Below, piece after piece: positions 1 through 6,789 of a stretch of 8,373 nucleotides of DNA. Each line of letters opens with the position of its first letter. Position 1 is the stretch's first letter. The stretch comes from an uncultured Rhodospirillales bacterium. GTDB taxonomy: Bacteria > Pseudomonadota > Alphaproteobacteria > Acetobacterales > Acetobacteraceae. The translations under genes and the position numbers were made by a program. Location: contig CAIVDX010000580.1 in assembly GCA_903904805.1 (NCBI GenBank), positions 1-8,373 of the forward strand. The letters are read 5' to 3'. The notes below the pieces were generated by a model. That model saw nothing but the letters and a program-made list of their open reading frames with translations, searched no databases and was not told the DNA's origin.

Positions 1-1125
1 CCGATAGCCCACGCGGCGCCAGCGCTCGGCCTGCTCGACAGCGGCCTCCCGCGTGACGATCTTGCGCAGCGCTCCGCCCTGCGGCGTCAGCGCGGCCAGC
101 AGGTCTGCCGGGCGGGCGACGGCGGTGCCGATCTTGCCGACCACCACGCCGGCGGCGATGTTGGCCAGCCGCGCGGCGGTGCGCATGTCGAGCCCGCCGG
201 CCAGCGCGGCGGCCAGGGTGGCCACCACCGTATCGCCGGCGCCGGAGACATCGAACACTTCGGCGGCCTCTGCGGGGAAATGCGCCACGCCCTCGGCGTC
301 GACCAGCGTCATGCCGTCCTCGGCGCGGGTGGCGAGCACGGCGCCGACGCCGGAGGCGGCGCGCAGCTCCTGCGCGGCGGCGACGAGCTCGGCGTCGGTG
401 TCAAGCCGGCGGCCGACGGCGAGTGCCAGTTCACGGCGGTTGGGGGTGACCAGGTCGGCGCCGCGATAGCGGCCATAGTCGGTGCCTTTGGGATCGACGA
501 TTACGCGACGGCCGGCGGCGTGGGCGGAGTCGATGATCTGCTGCGCGATGTCACCGGCCAGCGTGCCCTTGGCGTAGTCGGACAGCACACAGATCGAGGT
601 GGCGGCGATGGTGTCGCGCGCGATGCGCACCAGGCGGTCGGCGAGCTTCGGGTGGATCGGGCTGTCATCCTCGCGGTCGGCGCGGAGCAGCTGCTGGCCT
701 TGCGCGAAATAGCGGGTTTTGACCGTGGTGGTGCGGCCGCCCTGGACGATCAGCCAGGGTTCGACATTGGGCTGGCCGCCGATCAGCGAGGTGAGGTCGG
801 AGCCGGCCTGGTCGTCACCGATGGCGGCGACGAAGGCAACGGCGGCACCCAGTGCGGTGAGGTTGCGCACCACGTTGCCGGCGCCGCCGGGCATCGCCAG
901 CTCGCGGTCGACGGCGACAACGGGGATCGGCGCCTCGGGGCTGATGCGGGTGGCGGTGCCGTAGACATAGCGATCGAGCATGGCGTCGCCGATCACCGTG
1001 ACGGAGGTGCGGGCGAGCCGGCCGACCGCCTCGATCAGCGCGCCATGGTCGGCACCGCGATGGGGATCTTGGGCGCTGTCGGTGCTGTCCGGCGCCGGGC
1101 CGGTGCCATTGGTTGAACCAGTCAT
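1..1125 (-). CDS. hldE: Bifunctional heptose-7-phosphate kinase / heptose-1-phosphate adenylyltransferase, N-terminal 375 codons (runs off left edge)
   Basis: HldE (RfaE) phosphorylates D-glycero-D-manno-heptose 7-phosphate at C1 and later adenylylates the heptose 1-phosphate. This makes ADP-heptose for the LPS inner core in the cytoplasm. The reverse strand is open from the ATG at 1125 to the window edge (375 codons; the full protein is usually about 480). Visible ribokinase/PfkB features are VIGDAMLDRY at 44-53, the sugar-binding PGGAGNV at 79-85, DPKGTDYGRYRG at 211-222, TPNRRE at 227-232, and the anion-hole/catalytic-base motif DVSGAGDT at 292-299 with D298 as the base. Residues 355-375 (KIVTREAAVEQAERWRR...) form the linker that normally precedes the nucleotidyltransferase domain, which lies outside the window. 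The first 40 residues are a low-complexity lead-in. GAGG lies 1-2 nt before the ATG, so the ribosome site is tight, but no other upstream in-frame start is open. It lies 51 bp downstream of the metallophosphoesterase on the same strand, so co-transcription is likely. Confidence 0.93.
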   Translation of the reverse strand, partial: MTGSTNGTGPAPDSTDSAQDPHRGADHGALIEAVGRLARTSVTVIGDAMLDRYVYGTATRISPEAPIPVVAVDRELAMPGGAGNVVRNLTALGAAVAFVAAIGDDQAGSDLTSLIGGQPNVEPWLIVQGGRTTTVKTRYFAQGQQLLRADREDDSPIHPKLADRLVRIARDTIAATSICVLSDYAKGTLAGDIAQQIIDSAHAAGRRVIVDPKGTDYGRYRGADLVTPNRRELALAVGRRLDTDAELVAAAQELRAASGVGAVLATRAEDGMTLVDAEGVAHFPAEAAEVFDVSGAGDTVVATLAAALAGGLDMRTAARLANIAAGVVVGKIGTAVARPADLLAALTPQGGALRKIVTREAAVEQAERWRRVGYR

Positions 1126-1176
1126 CCCTCGGGGTTAGCGCATTTTACCATCCGGTGAAACAGTCGGCGGGCACGG

Positions 1177-1968
1177 CTAGACCTGCAGGAAGCGGACCCC
1201 GTCGGCCTCCAGCACCGCGGCCGTCAGCCGGCCGCCCATGGCGCAGCCGGTGTCCACACAGATGCGGTGCGGCAGCAGCTGCGGCTCGGGCGAGGGGGTG
1301 TGGCCATGCACGATGATGGCGCGCTCACCGGCCAGATCGAGGCCGGGCAGGCCGGCGGGATCGACCCAGGAGAGGAAGGGCTGGCGGATCCACAGCATGT
1401 CCTGCTCGGTCTGCGCGGTGAGGGCGACGCCCGGGCGCAGGCCGGCATGGACGAAGATATAGGGCCCGACCTGATGCCGGCGCGGCAGTTTGGCGATGAA
1501 TTTCAGCACGCCGCCGGGGATGCCTTTTTTCCAGGTTTTGGCCTGGGCGAGCGGCGAGAGGCCCCAGCTGGTGAGCGTCGCCTCGCCGCCATTGTCGAGC
1601 CAGCTCAGCGCCGCGATGCCGCCCAGACCCAGCGCGTCGAGCATCATGGTTTCGTGATTGCCGGACAGGGTGGTGGTGGGCAGCCCGCCAGGCGGCGGGC
1701 TCATCAGGCGGGCGATCACCGCCGCGCTGTCCGGCCCGCGATCAACGAGGTCCCCAATATGCACCAGCTGCGGGCGGGCGACGGGGCGGTCGGCGATGTC
1801 GGCGAGGATCGCCTGGTGCAGTTCGCCGAGCTGGCGGTCGCAGCCGTGGATGTCGCCGATCGCGTAGACGCGCTCGCCGGCGGGCAGGACCATGCCGGTG
1901 GGCTGCGCGGCGGAGAGAATCGCCGGAAATGGCTGATGGTCGGCCGGTGCGAACGCTTCAGTAACCAT
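1177..1968 (-). CDS. PPP-family metallophosphoesterase (serine/threonine phosphatase-like)
   Basis: This 263-residue cytoplasmic protein carries all the metal-binding signatures of the PPP phosphatase superfamily: GDIHG at 38-42 (D39, H41), GDLVDRG at 72-78 (D73, D76), GNHE at 103-106 (N104, H105), the histidine in FVHAG (H174) and HGHTP at 221-225 (H221, H223). A di-metal hydrolase that removes phosphate from proteins or small molecules is therefore well supported. The exact substrate is not: bacterial members of this size include PrpA/B-like protein phosphatases and ApaH-like enzymes. The ATG at 1968 has GAGG four bases upstream (complement of 1973-1976). A second in-frame ATG at residue 26 would also keep every motif, so the first 25 residues are less certain. 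It is the first gene of a probable two-gene minus-strand unit with hldE and diverges from the gene at 2119. A link to heptose or LPS metabolism is only suggested by position. Confidence 0.88.
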   Translation of the reverse strand: MVTEAFAPADHQPFPAILSAAQPTGMVLPAGERVYAIGDIHGCDRQLGELHQAILADIADRPVARPQLVHIGDLVDRGPDSAAVIARLMSPPPGGLPTTTLSGNHETMMLDALGLGGIAALSWLDNGGEATLTSWGLSPLAQAKTWKKGIPGGVLKFIAKLPRRHQVGPYIFVHAGLRPGVALTAQTEQDMLWIRQPFLSWVDPAGLPGLDLAGERAIIVHGHTPSPEPQLLPHRICVDTGCAMGGRLTAAVLEADGVRFLQV

Positions 1969-2118
1969 CCTGCCTCACTGTTGGGATACCGGGTGTGGGC
2001 TCTCGCCGGGTGCGGGGTCGCCGTCGGTGGCAGCGCGCATCCGGGTGCGGAGAGTGCCGTCTCGGGCCCGGCTTGGCAAAGGCGGGCGGTGTCGATTTGG
2101 CAAAAAGCGGAGTTGGCA
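1969..2118. promoter_or_regulatory. Divergent intergenic region, presumed promoters for both directions
   Basis: This 150-bp spacer separates the start of the minus-strand metallophosphoesterase from the start of the plus-strand EAL-like gene, so at least one promoter in each direction is expected. Its right half holds three imperfect copies of TTGGCAA...GCGG. I see no convincing -35/-10 pair. The reading frame of the plus-strand gene is open right through the spacer, which is common in DNA this GC-rich and does not by itself mean it is coding. Confidence 0.45.
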
Positions 2119-2124
2119 ATGCGG
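2073..2124 (+). repeat. Three imperfect direct repeats, TTGGCAA(n)GCGG
   Basis: Copies are TTGGCAAAGGCGG at 2073-2085, TTGGCAAAAAGCGG at 2097-2110 and TTGGCAATGCGG at 2113-2124. Offsets between copies are 24 and 16 bp. The middle copy ends inside the Shine-Dalgarno GGAG, and the last spans the ATG of the next gene. They could be a regulator's operator array or a decayed tandem duplication. Function is not shown. Confidence 0.4.
2109..2112 (+). promoter_or_regulatory. Ribosome binding site deciding the start at 2119
   Basis: GGAG lies six bases before the ATG at 2119. The frame is open far upstream across the opposite-strand phosphatase gene, so this site is the main reason for choosing 2119 over earlier in-frame starts. 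Confidence 0.6.
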
Positions 2125-3432
2125 GACGCGGCGACGGGCGAGCGGCGGGCCGGGCTGGAGCGGTGGGACGCCAGACTGGCCGAGGCCCGGCGGGGTGATG
2201 CTCAGCGAGGTGATTCACTGCGAGGTGATGCGGCGCGGGGGGTTGAGCCGGGGCAGGTGCTGGCCGAGGCGGTGGCGCGCCTGCGCGTGGGCGGGCCTCC
2301 GCACATGCTGCTGGCGTTGCGGCTGTCGGATCATCCCGGCGTCGCGGCGGACCAGGGGGCGGCGCTGCGGGCGCTGTTCGCCGAGCAGGCGCGGTCGTTC
2401 GGTGGTGAGTGGCATCTGATGGCGAATGGCGATCTGGCGATGCTCGCGCCGCGGCCGCGCGGCGGCACGGGGGTGGTGCCGGCGGCGCTGGCCAGTCCGG
2501 TGGGGCAGATTCTTGGGCTGGGGGCGGGCGATGCCGGTCGGCTGCTGGCCTGCTGGGGGCTGGATGGGCCGGCCGAAGGGGCGCTCGGCTATATTCAGGC
2601 GCGGCTGGCCGATGCGCGTCCGCCGGATCCGGAGGCGCCACCGGCCTGGGGCGTGGCGGTGCGGCGGGTGGCGGTGCGGCTGCCGGACAGTGATGAGCCA
2701 GGTGCGATCCGGGTGCTGCATCACGTGCTGGCGGCGCCGGAGGAGCGGGCGGAGGATCAGGATCTGGAGTTGCATCGCCGGGCGCTGTTCGGCCTGCGTC
2801 TGGCTGTTGAGTTGACGGGCGGGCAGGCTGGCGGGTCATCGGTTGGGTCGTTGGTTGGCCCTGGTCGACTGGCGGCCTTTGGCGGTGCGCCGGTGCATCT
2901 GGCGCTGCCGCTGCGCGGTGCGGTGGAGATGCTGACCGGGTTGTCACGCGCGCCGGTGGCGGCGCTCGGCGTGGACATCTCCTGCGCGGAGGCGGCGACG
3001 GATCCGGCCGGCTATGAGGCGCTGCGACGTCTGACGCGCCAGGCCGGGATGGCGCTGGCGCTGCAGGTGGATGCCGACCTGCTGCGCATCGCCGATCCGG
3101 CCGCCCTGGCGCCGGACCTAGTGAAGCTCGCCGCCGGGCCGGAGCTGATGGAGGCGTCGGCCCAGCTGGTGGCGCTGCGCGCCGCGCTGGGGGCGGGCCG
3201 ATTGCTGCTGAGTGCCGCGGACAATGAGGACCGGCTGCGCTGGGGGGTGTCGATGGGCATTCGCCGCTTTGAGGGCGGGCAGACCGACATGCTGCTGGCC
3301 GCGGCACGTCGGCTGGTCTGTCCGCACGCGGCGGGGTGCACGCTGCTGGCCTGTGCGAGCCGGGCGCGGGGCATGGCCGAGGAGGTGCGGGCGGGTTGTC
3401 TGAACCCGTCGCTGCTGGATCGCGCGGCATGA
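2119..3432 (+). CDS. Uncharacterised protein with a degenerate EAL-like C-terminus (first of a tandem pair)
   Basis: I do not recognise this 437-residue protein as a named family. Residues 63-111 (MLLALRLSDHPG ... WHLMANGDLAMLAP) have the alternating hydrophobic pattern of a GGDEF-type fold without a GGDEF signature. Residues 280-393 resemble the second half of an EAL phosphodiesterase domain: VDISCAE at 285-291, DLVKLA at 333-338 (like the EAL V-K-I-D strand), and LLLSAADNEDRLRWGVSMG at 362-380, which lines up without gaps on the consensus VVAEGVETEEQLALLRALG, followed by EGG where EAL domains have QG. The catalytic glutamates are absent (S365 and D368 at the EGVE positions), so cyclic-di-GMP hydrolysis is unlikely. 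A binding or scaffold role is an inference. There is no signal peptide or membrane segment, so it is probably cytoplasmic. The N-terminus carries a 15-bp-period repeat. Its stop overlaps the next start as ATGA, indicating translational coupling. Confidence 0.75.
   Translation: MRDAATGERRAGLERWDARLAEARRGDAQRGDSLRGDAARGVEPGQVLAEAVARLRVGGPPHMLLALRLSDHPGVAADQGAALRALFAEQARSFGGEWHLMANGDLAMLAPRPRGGTGVVPAALASPVGQILGLGAGDAGRLLACWGLDGPAEGALGYIQARLADARPPDPEAPPAWGVAVRRVAVRLPDSDEPGAIRVLHHVLAAPEERAEDQDLELHRRALFGLRLAVELTGGQAGGSSVGSLVGPGRLAAFGGAPVHLALPLRGAVEMLTGLSRAPVAALGVDISCAEAATDPAGYEALRRLTRQAGMALALQVDADLLRIADPAALAPDLVKLAAGPELMEASAQLVALRAALGAGRLLLSAADNEDRLRWGVSMGIRRFEGGQTDMLLAAARRLVCPHAAGCTLLACASRARGMAEEVRAGCLNPSLLDRAA
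2191..2235 (+). repeat. In-frame 15-bp repeat, three copies (RGD-x-x)
   Basis: Three consecutive 15-base units, CGGGGTGATGCTCAG, CGAGGTGATTCACTG and CGAGGTGATGCGGCG, encode RGDAQ, RGDSL and RGDAA at residues 25-39 of the EAL-like protein. A decayed fourth unit starts at 2236 (RGVEP). The period is a multiple of three, so copy-number change would keep the frame. Confidence 0.7.
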
Positions 3433-4529
3433 GCGAGACCTTGGCGGCTGATCCGGCCGATCTGGCCTCACTGGCGGCGGATTGTGCCGCGTTGGGCATT
3501 CGCCGCCGCGTCCTGCTGGTGCGGCTGCCGTCGCATCTGGCGCAGCCGAGCCGTCCGGCGGCGCGGCGGATGCTGATGGATGAGCTGGCGCCCTTCGCGG
3601 CGGCGGATCGGGCGCGGCTGTATCGGCTGCCAGGCGGTCGGCTGGCGGCGGCCTGGCGCGAGGGCGGGCGCGACGGCGGCCAGTTGCTGGAGCGCGCGGC
3701 GGAGCGGCTGCGGCTGCTGCTGGAGGCGGATGCGGAAGGGCTGCCGGACGCGATGGCCGGCGAGGTGCGGCTGTGCCGGCTGCCGGAGGAGGTGCGGGTG
3801 GTGCAAGCCTTTCTGGATGCTGCCAACTCGGCCGGGCTGGCGGCGGCACCGCCGCCGGGGCGCCCGTTGGATGTGCCGGAGCTGGCGGCGCTGGAGGCGG
3901 CGCTCGCGCAGGCGGATGTGGCGCGCTTCGTGCGGCGGCGGCGGATCTATCTGGCCGGGCCAGGCGGCCTGGTGCTGCATCGCGAGCACCGGGTGCTCGA
4001 TCTGAAGGAGCTGGCGATTTCGCTGGCACCGGGGCGGGATCTCTCGGCGGATCCGTGGCTGCTGCGCCGGCTGTGCCGCACTCTGGATCGGCGGATGCTC
4101 GCGCTGCTGTCGGATCCGTCAGAGGTGCGCGGCGCCGGGCCGTTCATCGTCGATCTGCTGGTGGCCAGCCTGCAGGAGGCAGCGTTCGCCCGCTTCGATG
4201 GTGCGCTGCCGCCGCGGCTGCGCGGGGCGGTGATGCTGCGCTTTTCCGCCGCCGACGTGATCGCCGCGCCCAAGCAGGCGCTGGCGGCGGTGGAGGCGGC
4301 CCGGCTGCGGCGCTATCAGACGATGCTGGCCGGTGGCGGGGCGCTGCTGTCGCCGGCGCGGCTGGGGATTGATCTGGGCGAGGTGGTCTGGAGCGATGAT
4401 CTGGCGCCCATGCAGGGGCATCAGTTGGTGAGTGGTCTGACCAGCCGAGGGGCGCTGGAGCAGGCGGTGGGGCTTGGCTACCGGCTGCTGGAAGGTCCGG
4501 CGGTGGAAAGCGCGGCGCGGGCGGTGTAA
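3429..4529 (+). CDS. Uncharacterised protein with a degenerate GGDEF/EAL-like layout (second of a tandem pair)
   Basis: This 366-residue protein is not one I can name. Residues 27-77 (RVLLVRLPSHL ... LYRLPGGRLAAAWR) match the hydrophobic pattern of residues 63-111 of the preceding protein and look like an eroded GGDEF-type segment. Residues 153-228 (starting ALEAALAQADVARFV and ending in RTLDRRMLALL at 217-227) sit where the first helix and strands of an EAL domain would be. Residues 311-359 (LGIDLGEVV ... QLVSGLTSRGALEQAVGLGYRLLEGPAV) resemble the EAL C-terminal helix and QG turn. The signature EAL, DDFGTG and EGVE residues are all missing, so enzymatic activity is not expected. No signal peptide or transmembrane segment is seen. 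The ATG overlaps the upstream stop (ATGA), so the two proteins are probably made together and may form a hetero-oligomer. The ABC exporter genes follow after 46 bp. The EAL relationship is an inference from pattern and needs a profile or structure comparison. Confidence 0.75.
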   Translation: MSETLAADPADLASLAADCAALGIRRRVLLVRLPSHLAQPSRPAARRMLMDELAPFAAADRARLYRLPGGRLAAAWREGGRDGGQLLERAAERLRLLLEADAEGLPDAMAGEVRLCRLPEEVRVVQAFLDAANSAGLAAAPPPGRPLDVPELAALEAALAQADVARFVRRRRIYLAGPGGLVLHREHRVLDLKELAISLAPGRDLSADPWLLRRLCRTLDRRMLALLSDPSEVRGAGPFIVDLLVASLQEAAFARFDGALPPRLRGAVMLRFSAADVIAAPKQALAAVEAARLRRYQTMLAGGGALLSPARLGIDLGEVVWSDDLAPMQGHQLVSGLTSRGALEQAVGLGYRLLEGPAVESAARAV

Positions 4530-4575
4530 CCGATCGCGGCTTGGCAGGGCGTCGCCACGGGCCTACCTGGGGCGC

Positions 4576-5313
4576 ATGGACGCGATTTCTGTTGAGCATT
4601 TGAGCAAGAGCTACGGCCAGACGACGGCGGTGGATGATATCTCCTTTGCCGTGTCGGCGGGGACCACGCTGGGGCTGCTCGGCGGCAATGGGGCGGGCAA
4701 GACGACCACCATCGCCATGCTGCTGGGGCTGCTGTTGCCGACATCGGGGCGGATCAGTGTGCTCGGGCATGATATGGCGCGCGATCGGTTCGCCGCATTG
4801 GCGCGGATGAATTTTTCATCGCCTTATATTTCATTGCCGCATCGGTTGTCGGTGGCCGAAAATCTGCGGGTGTATGCGCATCTTTACAACGTCAGACATC
4901 CCCAGCGGCGGATTGGCGAGCTGGCTGAGATGTTGGATCTGACGGCGCTGCTGGGGCGGCCAGCGGGGCAGTTGTCGGCGGGGCAGAAGACGCGGGTGGC
5001 GTTGGCGAAGTCGCTGATCAATGCGCCGGATGTGCTGCTGCTGGATGAGCCCACCGCAAGCCTTGATCCGGACACCGGGGATTTCGTGCGCTCGCTGCTG
5101 GAGCGCTATCGCGCGCAGAGCGGCTGTACGATTTTGTTGGCTTCGCACAACATGGCGGAGGTGGAACGGATGTGCTCCGAGGTGGTGATGCTGCGGCGGG
5201 GGCGCATTGTCGATCGCGGTTCGCCGGATGCGTTGATCGCGCGTTATGGGCGCGAGGATCTGGAGCAGGTGTTCCTCGACATCGCGAGAGCGCCACACGA
5301 GGTTTCAATATGA
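4576..5313 (+). CDS. ABC-2 type exporter, ATP-binding protein
   Basis: This 245-residue ATPase powers an ABC exporter from the cytoplasmic face of the inner membrane. Motifs appear in order: Walker A GGNGAGKTT at 36-44 (K42), signature LSAGQ at 133-137, Walker B VLLLDEP at 153-159 with catalytic E158, D-loop SLD at 162-164, and the H-loop histidine H191 in LASHN. The Q-loop position is unusual: where most ABC ATPases have a glutamine, this protein reads RMNFSSPYISLPHRLS (77-92) with no glutamine. Length and the ABC-2 permease directly downstream place it with the drug/polysaccharide/lipid exporter ATPases (NodI/CcmA-like). The ATG at 4576 begins the usual MDAISVEHLSKSYG strand. An upstream extension would run back into the preceding gene. 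Only a weak GGGG ribosome site (4569-4572) precedes it. Its stop overlaps the permease start as ATGA. Substrate is unknown. Confidence 0.93.
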   Translation: MDAISVEHLSKSYGQTTAVDDISFAVSAGTTLGLLGGNGAGKTTTIAMLLGLLLPTSGRISVLGHDMARDRFAALARMNFSSPYISLPHRLSVAENLRVYAHLYNVRHPQRRIGELAEMLDLTALLGRPAGQLSAGQKTRVALAKSLINAPDVLLLDEPTASLDPDTGDFVRSLLERYRAQSGCTILLASHNMAEVERMCSEVVMLRRGRIVDRGSPDALIARYGREDLEQVFLDIARAPHEVSI

Positions 5314-6125
5314 ACGGTTCCGCCATTGCCCAGTCGGCGCGCCGCATCTGGGGCATGATGTATCGGCATCTCGCCTTGTTCCGACGCTCCTGGCCGCGGC
5401 TGCTGGAGCTGGCCTATTGGCCGACGTTGCAGATGTGCATCTGGGGGTTCACCTCGAGTTTCCTGGCGATGCGCACGGGCAATTCGGTGGCGGTGGCGGG
5501 CGGCGTGCTGCTGGGCGGGGTGCTGATGTGGGAGGTCACGCTGCGCAGCCAGATGGGATTTTCCGTGTCTTTCCTTGAGGAGTTGTGGTCGCGCAATCTT
5601 GGCCACGTGTTTGTGAGCCCGTTGCGGCCGTGGGAGCTGGTGGCGGCGCTGATCGGCATGGCGTTCATCCGCATGGCGGCGGGCGTGGTGCCGGCGATTT
5701 TGCTGGCCTGGGCGCTGTATGCGTTCAATCTGTTCGCGGCCGGACCGGTGCTGGTGCTGTTCTTCGCCAATCTGATGCTGATGGGCTGGGCGGTGGCACT
5801 TGGTGTGGTGTCATTGATCCTGCGGCATGGCGCGGGGGCGGAGGCGCTGGCGTGGTCGGTGCTGTTCGGGTTGGCGCCGCTGTCGGCGATCTATTATCCG
5901 GTGAGCATTTTGCCGGCCTGGCTGCAGCCGGTGGCGTGGGCGTTGCCGGCGACGCATGTGGTCGAGGGGATGCGCGCGCTGCTCGGCTCAGGCGCGATCC
6001 TGTGGTCGCATCTGGTGGCGGCGGCGGTGCTGAATGTGGTGTGGCTGGCCGGTGGCGCGCTGCTGTTCGCCTGGCAGTTCCGTGTGGCGCGGCGGACAGG
6101 CGCGCTGTTGAGCATCGGCGAATGA
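5310..6125 (+). CDS. ABC-2 type exporter, permease protein
   Basis: This 271-residue integral inner-membrane protein has about six hydrophobic segments, at roughly 33-52, 61-79, 108-137, 143-170, 178-200 and 231-256. The layout is typical of ABC-2 permeases. The cytoplasmic loop EELWSRNLGHVFVSPLRPWEL (90-110), which normally contacts the ATPase, and the conserved YYPVSILPAWLQPVAWALPATH stretch (195-216) before the last membrane segment are both characteristic. It forms the channel of the exporter with the ATPase encoded immediately upstream, whose stop codon overlaps this start (ATGA). Two permease and two ATPase subunits would be expected per complex. The transported substrate could be a lipid, glycan, drug or other small molecule, and nothing in the sequence decides this. 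The stop overlaps the next gene's start in the same way. Confidence 0.9.
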   Translation: MNGSAIAQSARRIWGMMYRHLALFRRSWPRLLELAYWPTLQMCIWGFTSSFLAMRTGNSVAVAGGVLLGGVLMWEVTLRSQMGFSVSFLEELWSRNLGHVFVSPLRPWELVAALIGMAFIRMAAGVVPAILLAWALYAFNLFAAGPVLVLFFANLMLMGWAVALGVVSLILRHGAGAEALAWSVLFGLAPLSAIYYPVSILPAWLQPVAWALPATHVVEGMRALLGSGAILWSHLVAAAVLNVVWLAGGALLFAWQFRVARRTGALLSIGE

Positions 6126-6739
6126 GCGCGCGGCTGTGGCTGATCCGGCATGCGCTGGTGGAGGAGAGCTCGCGGCAGTTCCTGTATGGCACGATGGATG
6201 TGGCGCTGTGTCCGCATGGGCTGGTGGCGCATCGGCATGTCTATGACGCGCTGGCGCGGCACCTGCCGCGGCCGGCGGTGTGGATGTGCACGCCGCTGTC
6301 GCGCACCAGGCGCACCGCGGAGGCGATTTTCGCCGCTGGCTATCCGCCGCAGGACCTGCTGGTCGAGCCCGATCTGATCGAGCAACATTTGGGCGAGTGG
6401 CAGGGTTTGCCGCATGCCGACCTGCCGGCGAAGCTGGCGAGGCCCGCGCATGCGTTCTGGCCGCTGGCGGGCGATGAGCGTCCGCCGGGTGGCGAGAGCA
6501 TGGAGGAGGTGATCGCCCGCGTGGGGCCAGCGATCGAGCGCATTGCGGCTGAGACTGACGGCGGGGATGCGGTGATCGTGAGCCATGGTGGGGCGATCCG
6601 CGCGGCGGTGGCGCATGCGCTGGGGATAGGCGCCGATGCGTCACTGCATCTGTCGGTGGGCAATCTGTCGCTGACCAGGCTGGATCGCGAGCCCGAAGGC
6701 TGGCGCGTCGTCTGCGTGAATGACGAGGTCTCTCTTTAG
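6122..6739 (+). CDS. Histidine phosphatase family protein (phosphoglycerate mutase-like)
   Basis: This 205-residue cytoplasmic enzyme belongs to the histidine phosphatase superfamily, which transfers phosphate through a phosphohistidine. The active site is clear: LIRHAL at 7-12 (R9, nucleophile H10), TPLSRTRRTAE at 57-67 (R61), LIEQHLGEWQG at 85-95 (general-acid region, E87/E92), GGES at 123-126, and VSHGGAIR at 153-160 with the second catalytic histidine H155. Members of this length include alpha-ribazole phosphatase (CobC), broad-specificity phosphatases and cofactor-dependent mutase-like proteins. No cobalamin genes lie nearby, so CobC is not supported. Its ATG overlaps the permease stop (ATGA), so it is almost certainly translated with the exporter. 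Whether it acts on the exported compound or merely shares the transcript is unknown. It is the last gene of the five-gene run. Confidence 0.9.
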   Translation: MSARLWLIRHALVEESSRQFLYGTMDVALCPHGLVAHRHVYDALARHLPRPAVWMCTPLSRTRRTAEAIFAAGYPPQDLLVEPDLIEQHLGEWQGLPHADLPAKLARPAHAFWPLAGDERPPGGESMEEVIARVGPAIERIAAETDGGDAVIVSHGGAIRAAVAHALGIGADASLHLSVGNLSLTRLDREPEGWRVVCVNDEVSL

Positions 6740-6789
6740 GGAGTTCGGGTGTCTTCGCGTTGGCTTGCGGGAATATGGTCCGAAACGTC

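Noticed and set aside
280..1116. A 278-codon plus-strand open frame opposite hldE
   Set aside because: It is the complement of a clearly recognisable hldE frame and its Gly/Ala/Asp-rich product has no motif.
1142..1147. TAAAAT on the minus strand as a -10 element for hldE
   Set aside because: No acceptable -35 hexamer lies 16-18 bp upstream.
1267..2118. Upstream extension of the first EAL-like gene
   Set aside because: The frame is open across the antisense phosphatase gene, but the extension is antisense-type sequence. The GGAG-ATG at 2109-2121 gives a natural start.
1958..3826. A 622-codon open frame on the minus strand spanning both EAL-like genes
   Set aside because: The product is nearly all Pro/Arg/Ala/Ser with no domain, as expected from the complement of a high-GC gene. 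The plus-strand genes have a better ribosome site, ATGA coupling and fold-like patterns.
4541..4576. TTGGCA (4541-4546), 17 bp, TACCTG (4564-4569) as a promoter giving a nearly leaderless ABC ATPase transcript
   Set aside because: The -10 match is poor and the gap between genes is short, so read-through is simpler. Only 5' end mapping could revive it.
4144..4770. Minus-strand open frame over the gene B/ABC ATPase junction
   Set aside because: Low-complexity Pro/Ala/Arg product antisense to well-supported genes.
6122..6739. Calling the histidine phosphatase CobC (alpha-ribazole phosphatase)
   Set aside because: The motifs are superfamily-wide and no cobalamin biosynthesis genes are present.
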